64,000 nt of DNA from Haliclona indistincta (GCA_964017065.1 OZ024783.1:9189367-9253366); one strand, 5' to 3'; counted from the first letter of the stretch, positions 1 through 11,389 are shown. Numbers and translations: made by a program. Notes: generated by a model not told the origin, from the letters alone.

Positions 1-518
1 TACCATACTACTACTAAAGAACATCACACAATAATACAAGCAATAGTACCATACTACTACTAAAGAACATCACACAATAATACAAGCAATAGTACCGTAC
101 TACTACTAAAGAACATCACACAATAATACAAGCAATAGTACCGTACTACTACTAAAGAACATCACACAATAATACAAGCAATAGTACCGTACTACTACTA
201 AAGAACATCACACAATAATACAAGCAATAGTACCATACTACTACTAAAGAACATCACACAATAATACAAGCAATAGTACCGTACTACTACTAAAGAACAT
301 CACACAATAATACAAGCAATAGTACTGTACTACTACTAAAGAACATCACACAATAATACAAGCAATAGTACCGTACTACTACTAAAGAACATCACACATA
401 ATACAAGCAATAGTACAGTACTACTACTAAAGAACATCACACATAATACAAGCAATAGTACCGTACTACTACTAAAGAACATCACACATAATACAAGCAA
501 TAGTACCGTACTACTACC
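1..518. repeat. 46-bp minisatellite, about 11 copies, open at the window edge
   Basis: Tandem units of 46 bp run from the first base; each contains the word ctactactaaagaacatcac. The last three complete units lack one base (45 bp). Variation is mostly one position (taccAtac / taccGtac / tactGtac). The array probably continues upstream of the window. No coding potential is visible. Confidence 0.95.
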
Positions 519-1948
519 ATCAGTTGCTTACTTTACAACTGATGGTAGTAAATCAACAAAACCATCACTCTTTCTGTATTTCAACTATGTCTGCTAACAC
601 TGGTTTTATCAAGACCATAAATGAATTATCATTGCCGATAGGCAATGATATGTAGGGATGACCTCGAATTAAGATGGCGGCTACTCATGTGTGAAAATTA
701 GTTTTCGCACATATCTCTTCTGTTATACATTTCTACTGCATTTTAACTATCTCTGAGGGAATCTGAAGTGTAAGCGCTTGTAGGAAGTCCATGAAAGTCG
801 CCGGGATTGCTTGCTTGACGACGAAAATCAAGATGGCGACTCTCAGGGAGCAAGTTGCAGATCTTCGCTGTTTTAGCGTTTATCGAGATTCTAGACATCT
901 AGGATTGATCAGACGATTGTTCTGAGCATGGAAATACCTTTGGCGAAGCTGGCAGACGTTTCTAAAGTGGTAAAACAAAATCGCCGCCCACGCGAATTGT
1001 TCATCTTCTTTCTTCTTCTTCTTCTTCTTCTTCTTCTTCTTCTTCTTCTTCTTCTTCTTTTGACAAGTCTAGCGCTGTCCTGAGTGAACGAATCACTATC
1101 AAACTTGCACCATCGCATGTGTATATATCTGGGGTAGTGCACTTAGTTCTTAGATAGGCATCAAACACTTCCAGAAGCGAGTAATCTTTGAAAAACATGG
1201 TTTTTGGACCGTTTTGGACTAGCGACTTCATTAATTAACCCTCTTGTCGCTACTGATCATTGACTCCGCCCACATCAGTTTTGAAACTGAGCTCGGTTCT
1301 CGCTTTCTCAGTGCTTTCTCTCTGCTCTGGGCGCTTCAGCGAGCAAGCTAGAGCCTAGAGGTATGAACAAGCAGTATACCATACCCTGGGTAACACTGAT
1401 CTGTCTATGCTGACATCATGACCCACGGTAGGCGCGAACCGGACGACGGTGATGATACCCGATCTCACTGAGCTATAGGCTACTAGTTTCTTACTCTACC
1501 CGGCGTAAGCTATACCCATAGGACCCCTGTGCTGTTGACAACTGGATATTGTTCATTGTAAAAAGCTAGAAGCCTCTGTGATCGTGATATCGACATCAAC
1601 ATGCAAGCCTGGGACTAGCTAGTCCACAGACTAGCCATGCCATCATAGTGTTCCACTGAGTTGTTAGTGTTAGTCTCTTCTTCATCCATCACAGTGCTAA
1701 GAAATATCATGTTATCAACTCATACTCTCAACCTCTCTAACTAATTTAAACCTTTTCATTATTCTTGTGATTGCCGATAATAACATTCCGTATTTCTTGA
1801 CTCTCCAGCTGTCTAGAGGCTATGTACCTTCTGATCTACTAGACTAGTACCTGCTGCTCAAAGGGTTGTAAAAATGAAATAAAAGCTATAGCATAGAATA
1901 CAGCTAATAAGTTCAAACTGATAGTGATCAAAAAAGTAACAGGAACAA
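519..1948. other. Gene-poor stretch with CTT microsatellite and a tRNA-like segment
   Basis: No convincing gene. A (CTT)n tract lies at about 1006-1060. A small hairpin attgcc-gata-ggcaat sits at 631-646, next to a single tgtagggatgacc word at 650-662 that resembles the ends of the foldback elements at 1.9 and 53 kb. Two copies of the word aagatggcg occur at 671 and 831. Confidence 0.6.
1425..1492 (-). repeat. tRNA-like (A-box/B-box) segment, possible SINE relic
   Basis: On the minus strand there is an A-box-like word TAGCTCAGTGAGAT followed about 30 bases later by a B-box-like GGTTCGCGCC, in the spacing of a tRNA gene. The acceptor and T stems do not pair well, so this is not a functional tRNA. 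A tRNA-derived SINE head or a decayed tRNA is the best reading. Confidence 0.35.
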
Positions 1949-2667
1949 GTAAAGTAAAAAAGTTTTAATAAAAAAACTAAAAAGTGTAGGGATGACGCAT
2001 GCAAAAGTAAAGGAACAAGATGGGATGATGCTTGCAAAAGTAAAGGAACAAGATGGGATGATGCTTGCAAAAGTAAAGGAACAAGATGGGATGATGATAC
2101 TTGCAAAAGTAAAGGAACAAGATGGGATGATGCTTGCAAAAGTAAAAGTCCCAAGTATCCCTACATCAGCGGCTTGCTGTGATGACATGCAACTGTGGAA
2201 TGCTCTTCCTATACCTTTTACAACCGTCAATTACTAAATTGGACTGCGTCCTCCAAACCATAGATACCTCTATAGTTATTTACAACTGTCAGCTAATTCA
2301 TCGGACTGCGTCCTCCAAACACAGATACCTCTAGTTATTTACAACCGTCAATTACTTCATCGGACTGCGTCCTCCAAAACACAGATATCTCTAGTTATTT
2401 ACAACTGTCAATTACTTCATCGGACTGCGTCCTCCTTCAAGCCGCTGATGTAGGGATACTTGGGACTTTTACTTTTGCAAGCATCATCCCATCTTGTTCC
2501 TTTACTTTTGCAAGTATCATCATCCCATCTTGTTCCTTTACTTTTGCAAGCATCATCCCATCTTGTTCCTTTACTTTTGCAAGCATCATCCCATCTTGTT
2601 CCTTTACTTTTGCATGCGTCATCCCTACACTTTTTAGTTTTTTTATTAAAACTTTTTTACTTTACTT
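1949..2667. mobile_element. Foldback element with tandem-repeated arms and tandem-repeated centre
   Basis: Two near-identical arms in inverted orientation (about 1949-2177 and 2437-2667). Each arm has an AT-rich outer end, then TGTAGGGATGAC, five copies of a roughly 33-bp unit containing aaaggaacaagatgggatg, and an inner end reading ATCCCTACATCAGCGGCT. The centre (2216-2436) is 3-4 copies of a 61-bp unit containing ggactgcgtcctcc. Open frames on both strands are by-products of the repeats. The inner and outer words recur in the foldback at 52965-53352, so the two belong to related families. Confidence 0.85.
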
Positions 2668-2865
2668 TTAAAAAGTGTTTATGAAGTACGGACAAAGGCT
2701 ATGATCGAAAGAGATTGGCTTTTTCATCGCATGTATTACGTCACGACTGGTTGCCATGGTATTCACATGATATAATTAGATACTAAGAAGAAACAAAACC
2801 CTAACAAAAACCTAACTGTTGGATAGACAGCAAGAAGTAGAGAAAACAACGCCTAAAAAACGCCT

Positions 2866-2940
2866 ATCATGAGTCGAACCTTAGCACTCCACTCTGGAAC
2901 ACACACCACCTACCCACTAAGCTACCGAAACCTGTTTACC
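2866..2940 (-). repeat. tRNA-like segment, possible SINE or tRNA pseudogene
   Basis: The minus strand reads TAGCTTAGTGGGTAG (good A box) and, about 35 bases on, GGTTCGACTCA (near-consensus B box). The anticodon stem is irregular and the 3' acceptor does not pair cleanly, so it is probably a degenerate tRNA or a SINE head. RNA polymerase III promoter function is inferred from these words only. Confidence 0.4.
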
Positions 2941-4033
2941 AACTTGTCTTGGAATGAGGGTTTATACAGTAGTAGTCTATAAACCCACGTGCGAGGGCAT
3001 GTCACGTGCCTATTGTCTGTGACGTAATGCATCTAGACCTGGGATCGAGTGAAGGAATTGTGTCCCATGTTCAAAAGCATAGCGCGCATGAGTATCTGTT
3101 GCAGTGTATGTCCTTCGTGAGACTAGGCATAAAGCATTCAGCCGGGATACACCAAAACCGAGCCATGAATGCTATTTTAGGATTGAATCTGTATCCCAAC
3201 CAATCAGATCGTAGATTTTACTCCCACAATAGAATCGACATAGGCTCTTCTATTTGAATGTTAAAAGAACGTTTGTAGAGCTCGTAGCTTGAATTGTCAT
3301 TGCTAATTATTCATCCACAACTCGTACTCATGGATCATCACCTTGATCACAACTGTTGACAGTATGCACACACTAATACCATCTCATCAGAATGGGTGCC
3401 TACGCCGTGTGTGGTATTGCAAAGAACAAACATGGAACAAGAAGGATACAATAGAGCAAAGAGCTATCGCCTGTGACGAAGTAAGCCTCCATGATCCTCT
3501 GTTTGTCACAAGTTGGTGACAAGCTGTTGTGAGTTATTAGTCAACATTTGTCAATAGTCAGTTCAGGCCCATTGGTAGTTAGGTAGCTAGTTAGTAATAC
3601 TAGTATAGTGAACAAAGACTTACTAGTAAGCTTCAAGCTTCAGTGCAGTAAAGAAAGAGGATGCTACTGATAATATCAAGTTGACCCAATCTCCTTTACA
3701 CTCTCATGTCTGTGCTTTGCAATTGGCTCCCAATTCAGTATCAACAATGGTAATCGCAAACAGACACCAGCTCCTGATTACGAAGAAGATAAGTAAGTTG
3801 ACGACAAGGAGGAGGACCAGTCAGATGAAGAAATGGACACTACATGATCATGGCTGAAACCAGCAAAATCAACTTATGTACAATCAGTTGATGTTTACAT
3901 TAATTTTTAAAGTTATTATTGCATGGATGTGTGGTGTCTTTTACTAATATTTACTGTGCAGAAGAGAGTGAAGGAATAGTGATACCTTCACTATTCATGG
4001 TGTTAAATATACATACTGTTATGATCACATTAT
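2941..4033. other. Stretch without a recognisable gene
   Basis: Short open frames only. No domain, tandem array or inverted repeat was recognised. An acidic, low-complexity stretch at about 3776-3845 could be a decayed exon, but nothing supports it beyond composition. Confidence 0.5.
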
Positions 4034-4060
4034 TATCACTTCCTGCAGGTAAATCGTTTA

Positions 4061-4354
4061 TAGAATTGGTCCACTACCATTTTAAGTGATGTGCAGTCGT
4101 TTTTGAGCCAGTGGATCTGCCAAGATCCCTTAGAGAGCTTCTTTGGTATGCAACAACAGCATGGTGAAGTTCATGATATTCCATTTGCAAATGAATTTCT
4201 GAAGAACACACAAGCTCTGCGTGTTGTTGGAGGTCTCCACATGACTGGCGTTAAAAGAGGAAATTGTCGTGATGGAGTTGCTGAAGGGTCGAATATCGAT
4301 ATAAAAGCCCCACTACCAAAGCATCAGAGATCTCAGAAAAGAAAGGAATCTTAG
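4061..4354 (+). pseudogene. P-element/THAP9-like transposase C-terminal fragment
   Basis: The frame from about 4064 reads LSQWICQDPLESFFGMQQQ, then ends a NTQALRVV block. The pattern QDPLE-x-FFG followed by N-x-QALRV is the C-terminal segment of P-element-type/THAP9-like transposases in invertebrate genomes (established family knowledge, matched by eye). The tail is basic and Ser/Lys-rich before the stop. A splice-acceptor-like cttcctgcag lies at 4040-4049. Only this terminal fragment is present: no THAP zinc finger or catalytic core is nearby, so it is a relic. A captured host exon is possible but less likely. Confidence 0.6.
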
Positions 4355-4445
4355 TGACAATAACAATTAATTTCATTCTTGTATCACAGTGAACTCATGA
4401 ATTATTTTAAATAATAATTTATTTTAAACTATATTTAAGAAGATA

Positions 4446-4617
4446 AGAGCATAGGCCGAATCCTTTGGACGAAGAAATTCTTGAAGTGATCGATGAAGGA
4501 GCCATCACTGAATATTGACTTGGTCAATGTCTTCGGTTAGAACAAACACTGGCCCTACGAAATCGTTTACTGTCAAGAACACAAAGAGATTCAAAAATGC
4601 TATTGTAGATTTAACGA
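4446..4617 (+). pseudogene. Decayed coding fragment of unknown family
   Basis: One frame reads HRPNPLDEEILEVIDEGAIT, then a single stop codon, then LGQCLRLEQTLALRNRLLS and a closing DSKMLL. The amphipathic helical pattern continuing across an isolated stop argues for a degraded real coding sequence. I do not recognise the family. It lies about 600 bases upstream of the integrase-like gene in the same orientation and could be its N-terminal exon or a separate relic. Confidence 0.35.
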
Positions 4618-5225
4618 TTATACTATATTTTGTCCTCTCCATCTGATGTTCTGCAAACAGGAACATATTATTCGGTTCCGCAAACAGAGCCGGATGTCTT
4701 CCCTTAGCTCAAATATGTCAATATAACAAATGAGATGCCTGACGTCCAAGATACTAGGGGACATAATGCAACAACCGCTCATTTGCCGACAGTTGAAGCA
4801 TCATAAAAACTCATGAAAATTATGACGACAGACTAAGTGACCGCTGACTCGCATCGATCTGGGTCGAGTGTCTGTGTCTCTATTATAGATCAATTCTGCT
4901 ATGGGAAATACTTTCAAGTTGTGGCAGGGGGATAGGGGTGGTGAGGAAAGAAGGGATTTAGAGGGAGAGAATCGATTGCTTATAAATGAAGTGAATTGGC
5001 TGAGAGGTTGGGTACAAAGAGAAGATGACATAGGGAGAGAAGGTCAATGTACCTTCCGGCCAACTGGCTTTCACAATTGAAACTACAATCCAAAGGCTGC
5101 AAGCTGTGCCAATTTCGGTTTTCAGATCCCAATTTTGGTTTTTAGACTTCAACCCATAACTTAATAATTTTAAAGTTAACCCTTCCACCTGTTATCAATC
5201 ATGTGGCACGTGCTCATGAACAAAA

Positions 5226-6755
5226 ATGGCTGTCCGTTACAGAGATGAAATCTCTATTAGAATATCATCTGGAGAAACTCACGAAACAATTAGCATCGCA
5301 CTTCAAGCAAGAAACCCGTCACAAAGGAGACTTTCAGCCAGGAGCGCGCGTAGGTTATGCTCAGAAGAAGGAATTCACTATAGGAGCAGGCTAAATGACA
5401 GGCAACTGGACTAGATCATTACTCGTGAAGTACGGAATGTTGGTAATGCCTATAGGCCTTGCATTGTACATTAGATGTTGGTAACAAGTTTACTAAAAGA
5501 GATGGTAAGGTGAATAAAAAATTGTACAGCATCTTAGAAGAGATTTCCACCATGATGCAAAACATCCTGAAATACTAATTCCATAGAAGGGAATCTTTGA
5601 AAAAAGTCTCTTTCCCGCAACTGCTGCAAACTCTGATGACCTTCTAAAGGATCTCTACCAAAACCATACCATGTTCATCAGTTAACCTTCTACCTTGGCG
5701 ACAATGGAGATGAATTACTTCTGCAGTTGTAGGTACCACACGTAGATGTGCCACCTGGGAGGAACGACTAGCCAATACAATGCAAGGCCTACTTCGTGCG
5801 CAAGGCATACATGTAAGTGAACGTAGAGTTGGGCGCTCAATGGGAAGAGTAGCTCCTGGACCTCAACATGGTAGAAGGCAAAGAGCTCGTCGTCACCTAA
5901 ATCCACCAGTTTATACTGCCAGGTTCTTTGGAGATAAATTACACCTCGACCAAAATGAAAAACTCGCCATGTACGGTGTCACTCACGTAATAGCAGTGGA
6001 TGGATTAAGATAGTGGGAATGATTATATTACCTATTAAAAATGCTATTGCTATCTATAATACTCTTTTTGGACCACTAATTCAATCTGTAGGTTTGTGGC
6101 AACAGGTTCGAGTAGATCATGGGACAGAATTTGCCTCAGTGCTAACAGTACAACAACACCTTGCTGATCATCGCCTGTGGCGAGATCGTCATCCAGCTTT
6201 GCAGAGCACTTCTCGCCAAAACCAAAGGGTGGAGCGGTTATGGCCCGAGGTAAACCAACGCATAAACTATCCTGTGAAAAGGGTGTCGGTCCAGATGGAA
6301 GGTGATGATGAAATTGACATAAGTAATGATACAATAAAGTTCTGTGTTTCGTGGACAACAATCAATGTCATAGAAACTGCTACAAAAACATTCATATCTT
6401 CATGGAATGAGCATCGAATTCCAGGAAATCGAGGCGGAATACCAAATGTATTGGCTAGTCGTTCCTCCCAGGTGGCACATCTACGTGTGGTACCTACAAC
6501 TGCAGAAATAATTCATCTCCATTGTCGCCAAGGTAGAAGGTTAACTGATGAACATGGTATGGTTTTGGTAGAGATCCTTTAGAAGGTCATCAGAGTTTGC
6601 AGCAGTTGCGGGAAAGAGACTTTTTTCAAAGATTCCCTTCTATGGAATTAGTATATCAGGATGTTTTGCATCATGGTGGAAATCTCTTCAAAGATGCTGT
6701 ACAATTTTTTATTCACCTTACCATCTCTTTTAGTAAACTTGTTACCAACATCTAA
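5226..6755 (+). pseudogene. Broken DDE integrase-type transposase gene
   Basis: Three pieces in different frames resemble one animal transposon integrase family (rve fold). An N-terminal helix-turn-helix-like region (5226-5414) contains ARSARRLCSEEGIHYRSRL. A middle piece (5780-6012) contains RRHLNPPVYTARFFGDKLHL. A catalytic/C-terminal piece runs 6013-6582. Candidate triad: Asp 5948-5950 (LHLDQNEK), Asp 6115-6117 (VDHGTEF), Glu 6232-6234 (RVERLWPEV), about 38 residues between the last two. A further frame change near 6572 continues to a stop at about 6753, ending FSKLVTNI. An inverted copy of the gene's own 3' end (5466-5775) is inserted between the first two pieces. The product cannot be made as it stands. 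Class is from motif memory, not a search. Confidence 0.7.
5466..5775 (-). repeat. Inverted copy of the integrase gene 3' end
   Basis: This ~310-bp segment is the reverse complement of 6448-6758 with only about three mismatches by direct comparison. It splits the coding sequence near GNAY/TMQGLL. Short homology (tacaatgcaaggcc and its complement) lies at the insertion borders. High identity means the event is recent, or the arms are being homogenised. Confidence 0.85.
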
Positions 6756-6872
6756 TGTACACAGTAGCACTCTCTCTCTATAGTCTCTAGAATATGCATT
6801 ATTCTAACCATTCTAATAATTACCTCGCGCGCGCATGTGTCTCTGGACTCACGTGATGCACACATGTTTTTG

Positions 6873-7068
6873 ATTGAGCTCCTGATCTTGCTGAAAGTAT
6901 CTCGATCGAGTTTCTTATCTCGCTGAAAGTATCCTCTGATCTTGCTGGAAGTATCTCGATCGAGCTTCTGATCTTGCTGAAAGAATCTCGATCGAGCACG
7001 ACCTGATCTCGCAGTGAAGGTATCTCCTAATCTTGCTGTAAGTATCTCGATATTGAGCTCCTGATCTT
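6873..7068. repeat. Degenerate tandem repeat (ctgatcttgctgaaagtatctc)
   Basis: About five imperfect units of roughly 35-45 bp share tgatcttgctgaaagtatct and a CGATCGAG core. The minus-strand open frame through it is low-complexity and repeat-derived. No function is apparent. Confidence 0.7.
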
Positions 7069-7390
7069 GAACAATATGGCTTGTGGCAGTGGTGTAGCGC
7101 CAGGAAATACAGGATCGTTTGTTGTTCACTTATATCATCCTGGTTTATTAGGAAGAAATCGAATTGTCAACGTAAATGACTTGGAGGTGAGTTTGTTATA
7201 CAGCTTGTACTAGTGTTATCTACGAACCAAACCACATCTAGCTCTGAGTCTCAGTTATACAATACAACATCTCAAAAGGCTTCAACTGTATCCTCATCAT
7301 CATCAGACCAAACACAGCCTGATAGTAACAACTGGCTGTCACTATATCCTTACGCACAACCCAAAGGATGACATAATACATGGGCGTCAA

Positions 7391-8300
7391 TTGAATGACA
7401 ACCATGTCAGTGTGTACATGTATCTACTTGAGCAAAGATTTCCTCACATTCGGGGTCTAAAGAACACATTACAACAACGACTTGACCCAGTCATTGAGCT
7501 TAACCGCAAAGAAGATGGTATGATGTTACAGATCATCCATATACAGGATAATCACTGCGTTGCAATACAAGAACAGAGTGAAGACGAAGTTTTGATGTTT
7601 TATAGTGCTTATACTGAGATATCATGTAAGACCTTTGATATCATGTAAGACCTTTGATCTCAACTCAAAACTAATTCATTCCGAGAAAAATAAACTTACA
7701 GTTAAACTTATGAACATCTTCAAACTTCTCTAGCCCTCGGTAATGATCCACTTCAGGAAGTTTACCTTGCCCCATACCTTGGGACCTGAGCTGTTATACA
7801 ACGCCTATTCTGCCCAACTATTTAGACAATTTGACCAGCTACGACGGAGCGTCACACTCTCTGCCTGAACCCAAACAAATAGCAACAGACATCGCCAAGT
7901 TCATGGTGTTTGCAGACAACAAACAGGCACGATGGTCTGCTTAGACCAAAATTAAGACTTTAAAAACGATATGACAAAGCTCACACAAGCAGCAATGGGG
8001 CCAGACGGCCAAATGACAAAGACTGACCATCTTATCAGAGCACTTCAGTACGCATCAAGAGAGCTCAGGTCACAATACCTGAACATCAAGCCTTATCTGA
8101 GAGCAAGACGAACACCACGTAATGCCATCACAGACACAATGACCTTCACTATACATAACTGCTATTGCACAATGAAGGACGATGGAGAGAAAATGATAGA
8201 GTGTTCTAAATGTAACGAGTGGTATCACCACAGCTGCGTGAAGAAACGAGTAAAGAAAAAGGAAATTTGGTACTGTAACTACTATAAAGTTGACATTGAC
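7391..8300 (+). pseudogene. Transposon-type ORF relic: Ulp1-like protease region plus PHD finger
   Basis: The first open part (7391-7648) has FPHIRGLKNTLQQRL and LQIIHIQDNHCVAIQ, the arrangement seen before the catalytic His of Ulp1-like cysteine proteases carried by invertebrate transposons. A frame-shifted continuation at about 7733-7796 reads LALGNDPLQEVYLAPYLGT. The last part (from 7971) ends in a PHD-type zinc finger: C-x-C, then C-x2-C in MIECSKCNEWYHHSC with H-x2-C, then a closing Cys after W. Frames are broken between the parts. The PHD frame is continued by the 48-bp array at 8394. The PHD call is good; the Ulp1 call is tentative. Confidence 0.5.
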
Positions 8301-8393
8301 TCTTTCATCACTCATTGTACATGTATGTCGCACCTATCATTGTACAAAAGAGTTATGATTTCTAGTAAGCTATTATACATTGTAGGAAATATA

Positions 8394-8729
8394 TCCAAAT
8401 ACGACAGACGGCTGAGGTATAAGAAGAGGGAAATTAGGCCATCCAAATACGACAGACAGCTGAGGTATAACAAGAGGGAAATTAGGCCATCCAAATACGA
8501 CAGACGGCTGAGGTATAAAAAGAGGGAAATTAGGCCATCCAAATACGACAGACGGCTGAGGTATAAGAAGAGGGAAATCAGGCCATCCAAATACGACAGA
8601 CGGCTGAGGTATAAAAAGAGGGAAATTAGGCCATCCAAATACGACAGACGGCTGAGGTATAAGAAGAGGGAAATTAGGCCATCCAAATACGACAGACGGC
8701 TGAGGTATAAGAAGAGGGAAATTAGGCCA
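8394..8729 (+). repeat. 48-bp array, 7 copies, in frame with the PHD ORF
   Basis: Seven 48-bp units encode a basic 16-residue repeat (KYDRRLRYKKREIRPS). Because 48 is a multiple of three, the frame of the preceding PHD region stays open through all copies and stops soon after at 8742-8744. The units are almost identical, implying recent expansion. The minus-strand frames are shadows. Confidence 0.9.
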
Positions 8730-9303
8730 CTGCTGCATGCATAGTGGTATCATAGACCACAGCTGCTGTATAGTGAAGCTGTACAGTCTATGTGGCATAT
8801 ACGAGCATGACGTGAGAAAATAGACACCAAAAATCACTAGAAGACACCCAGATACAAATCGCGATCACACAGCTCAACTGGCCAGGTGTCGGACTCCTCA
8901 CGTTCTCTGCTGCTTTCATGGATCCACCCCGAGCTCCGCCCACAGAATTCTTAAGAATCCATGGACGGAATACAGAATCCATAGCAGAAAATGAAATACA
9001 AGCTGGAATACAGGAATGCATAGAATATAAGCCAGAATACGTGTGTTCCGGAATCCTGTATGCCCAACGGGCCAGGTGACAGACCCCTCACTGCACCCGT
9101 GAACAAAGACCACACCAACTCCAAAAATTCAATTCTGGAAGAAATTACGCTATTCTAGATTTCCATCTGCCATTTGGTGTGAACAGTGCACCTGCTAGCT
9201 ATGTTCACAAGTAAACAACACATTACTCATTGCCACACCTACTTATTTGTTATTATTTTAATGCATAACCACTTTTATCAAGAAAGTATTCCCCAGAGGG
9301 AAA

Positions 9304-9488
9304 GGGCCACACCTGGAAATACTGCAATACCAGGGCAACCCATGGGATGGGCAAAGCAAGCTTTAGACCACACCCCTAGGAACAAAAATTAGGTTAATAG
9401 CTTGGGGTCAATGACCCCTGTTCGAGCTATTAAACTCGAAAGAACAGTTTATTTCTACTTGATCTTAGCCGATAGGCCGAGAAGCGAT
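9304..9488 (-). ncRNA. U2 snRNA: U2 snRNA (structurally complete, variant branch-site recognition segment)
   Basis: Starting at 9488 on the minus strand the sequence is ATCGCTTCTCGGCCTATCGG, then CTAAGATCAAG, the diagnostic U2 5' end. Stem-loop IIa (TTCGAG-TTTAATAG-CTCGAA), IIb (GGGGTCA-TTGACCCC), an Sm-type site (AATTTTTG), stem III and stem-loop IV (CCTGGTATTGCAG...CCAGG) all follow in order over 185 nt, close to the 188 nt of human U2. The stems pair perfectly although their sequence differs from vertebrate U2. The branch-site recognition word GTAGTA is replaced by GTAGAAATAAAC. A TATAAAT word lies 22-30 bases upstream. A variant U2 or a young pseudogene are both possible. Confidence 0.88.
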
Positions 9489-9728
9489 GACAAACACAGA
9501 AAACTGGTCGACATTTATACCCGAAAGAACTCCCAGTACTAGTGGGTATCATCCGTATAAAAGATCGGGTTCACATGAATTAATTAGAAAAAGAGGTGAA
9601 AATTTGCTGTGACACAGAGGTCATTCTTGCACACTAACACCAGCATGCTGATCACTTTCTACAGGGAGGCTGTAAAACACGGAACGCGGAATACAGAATA
9701 ACGGAATAAAAAGTAGATGGCTCAGATG

Positions 9729-9840
9729 AGGCGCCGCCCGTGGCTGGATATTCCACAGGATTTCCTGTGGAATATCCAGATATTCCACAGGAAATCCTTT
9801 ATTCCCGTGGTATAACTGGAATACACCACAGGCGGCGCCT
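9729..9840. repeat. Hairpin with ggcgccgcc arms
   Basis: Outer arms aggcgccgcc / ggcggcgcct enclose a perfect inner palindrome around ggatattccacagg (9746-9777). It is probably a small foldback element, inserted just upstream of the larger hairpin and the Crypton relic. Confidence 0.75.
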
Positions 9841-9848
9841 TTGAAACC

Positions 9849-10012
9849 ATGATACAAGTATAGCTTAGAACATGCCCACGAGGGATGTATCGAGAATACA
9901 CTCAGCAATAACCAATAAACCCGAGGGCGTAGCCCGAGGGTTTATTGGTTATTGTAGAGTGTATTCACGATACATACCGACGTGGGCATGTTCTAAGCTA
10001 TACTTGTATCAT
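9849..10012. mobile_element. Long hairpin (about 75-bp arms) with GC-GTA-GC apex
   Basis: Arms atgatacaagtatagcttag... and its complement meet at cccgagggcgtagcccgag. The apex heptamer GCGTAGC (9927-9933) is a GNA-triloop mini-hairpin. Arms match closely over their whole length. It is treated as a foldback element; it may also be read as a hairpin RNA if transcribed. Confidence 0.85.
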
Positions 10013-10072
10013 AGCAACGCGAATGACGTAGTTAGCAACCGATGACGTCAAGCAGTCAAGCACGTTGTCAAA

Positions 10073-11124
10073 ATGGCGAATCTCGACTTTGAGTATGATC
10101 CTGATCTTGACGATTTTCAGCCACCGGCCAAGAAAAGAGCCAAGAAGGTGAAAGATAGTTTTGGGAAGCCAACTTCTGAGGAAGAAATAGCCAAACTGGC
10201 GAAGGGTTTTGTGCCAGAAAACACTAAGAAGAACAACTCTTGGGCGTTGAAAGTTTTTAACGATTGGAAGAGTCAGAGGAGTACCGAGGATGGTGAGCAA
10301 TGTCCAGATGATCTACTTGAAAACCCAGACGTAACAAAGCTGAACTATTGGCTTTCTCGGTTTGTGGCAGAGGTCAGGCGGGCGGATGGTAACGCATATC
10401 CTCCTAGAACTATCAGTCAACTTGTAGCTGCCCTTCAAAGAAGAATGCTGGAGAATAACCCTAATGCTTCCAAGTTTTGTAACTCCCACAACACTGACTT
10501 TCGTGACCTCACGCGAACATGTGATAGCGTGTATCGTAAACTTCACAGCGATGGGGTCGGAACAGTGGTAAAACACACACACCTACGTTTTCAATAGAGG
10601 ATGAGAATAAGCTTTGGGAAACTGGGTCTACAGGAACTTCTACACCGAAATTGTTACAACGAGCCGTATTTTCTCGGCAAAAGGTTCTGTATACGAGGTG
10701 GAGACGAGCAGCGAGGATTAGGACCATCACAGTTCAGGAGATCATCAGATCCTGATTGTTATACGTATGTGGAGCATGGGTCAAAGAACAGAGTAGGTGG
10801 AGTGGCCGAACTACGTATAGAAAACAAGGTTGTACCATGCTATTCTGTACCCGAAAATGGAGAAAAGTGCTTGGTGTCATTGCTAGACACTTACCTCAAC
10901 AAGCTCCCAGGATTTGCATTCGACAAGGATATCCTGTATTGTCGCCCAAATCAACTGTACCTGTTCGAGGCCCATGGTACGATTCGGTGGCTGTTGGTAC
11001 AAATACTCTGTCAAGTTTGGTCAGAACCATGTGCATTGATGCTGGAATTGCTGCCCGCACTAACCATTCTTTGCGTGCTACCGGTGCTACTGCCTTATTT
11101 CAGGACAGCGAAGAGGAGAATTGA
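10073..11124 (+). pseudogene. Crypton-type tyrosine recombinase (DUF3504-like), frameshifted
   Basis: The ORF starts MANLDFEYDPDLDDFQPPAK with a basic KKRAKK tract. A core-binding region follows (LNYWLSRFVAEV, YPPRTISQLVAALQRR). After 10577 the homologous frame moves by one base (TPTFSIEDENKLWETGSTGT), returns near 10670 (KRFCIRGGDEQ), and moves again near 10970 to WYDSVAVGTNTLSSLV and the catalytic NHSLRATGATALF segment with the H-x-x-R motif of tyrosine recombinases. The order and spacing fit animal Crypton proteins and the DUF3504 host genes derived from them. Three frame changes make it non-functional as written; assembly indels are an alternative. No final catalytic Tyr is visible before the stop. 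Confidence 0.75.
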
Positions 11125-11389
11125 AACAATTGTACTTTTGTTGATTGGACAAGATTATTGCAACATGTATCTCTTGAACGTCATTGTTTTTTTTTGTGAC
11201 AATAATATTCATTGTGTTAATCACAGTACATATTAGTGTTAGAAGACTCGAGTAATATAAAAGAAGCGTGTGATTGCGCATGTATTAAGCTTTTTGGTAG
11301 GGTTGGCTTTCAACTTTTACCTCCTCCTTTTTTTACTTTATTTGTCATGTGGGTCATGTGACCTTACTATGTAAAGCACATGGCTTCCT

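Noticed and set aside
1..518. CRISPR-like regular array
   Set aside because: The units are contiguous minisatellite copies with no unique spacers, and the DNA is eukaryotic. The same applies to the arrays at 8.4, 16.4, 25.0 and 48.1 kb.
909..1231. Open frames with poly-Glu or poly-Arg
   Set aside because: They are the two readings of a (CTT)n microsatellite and have no other coding features.
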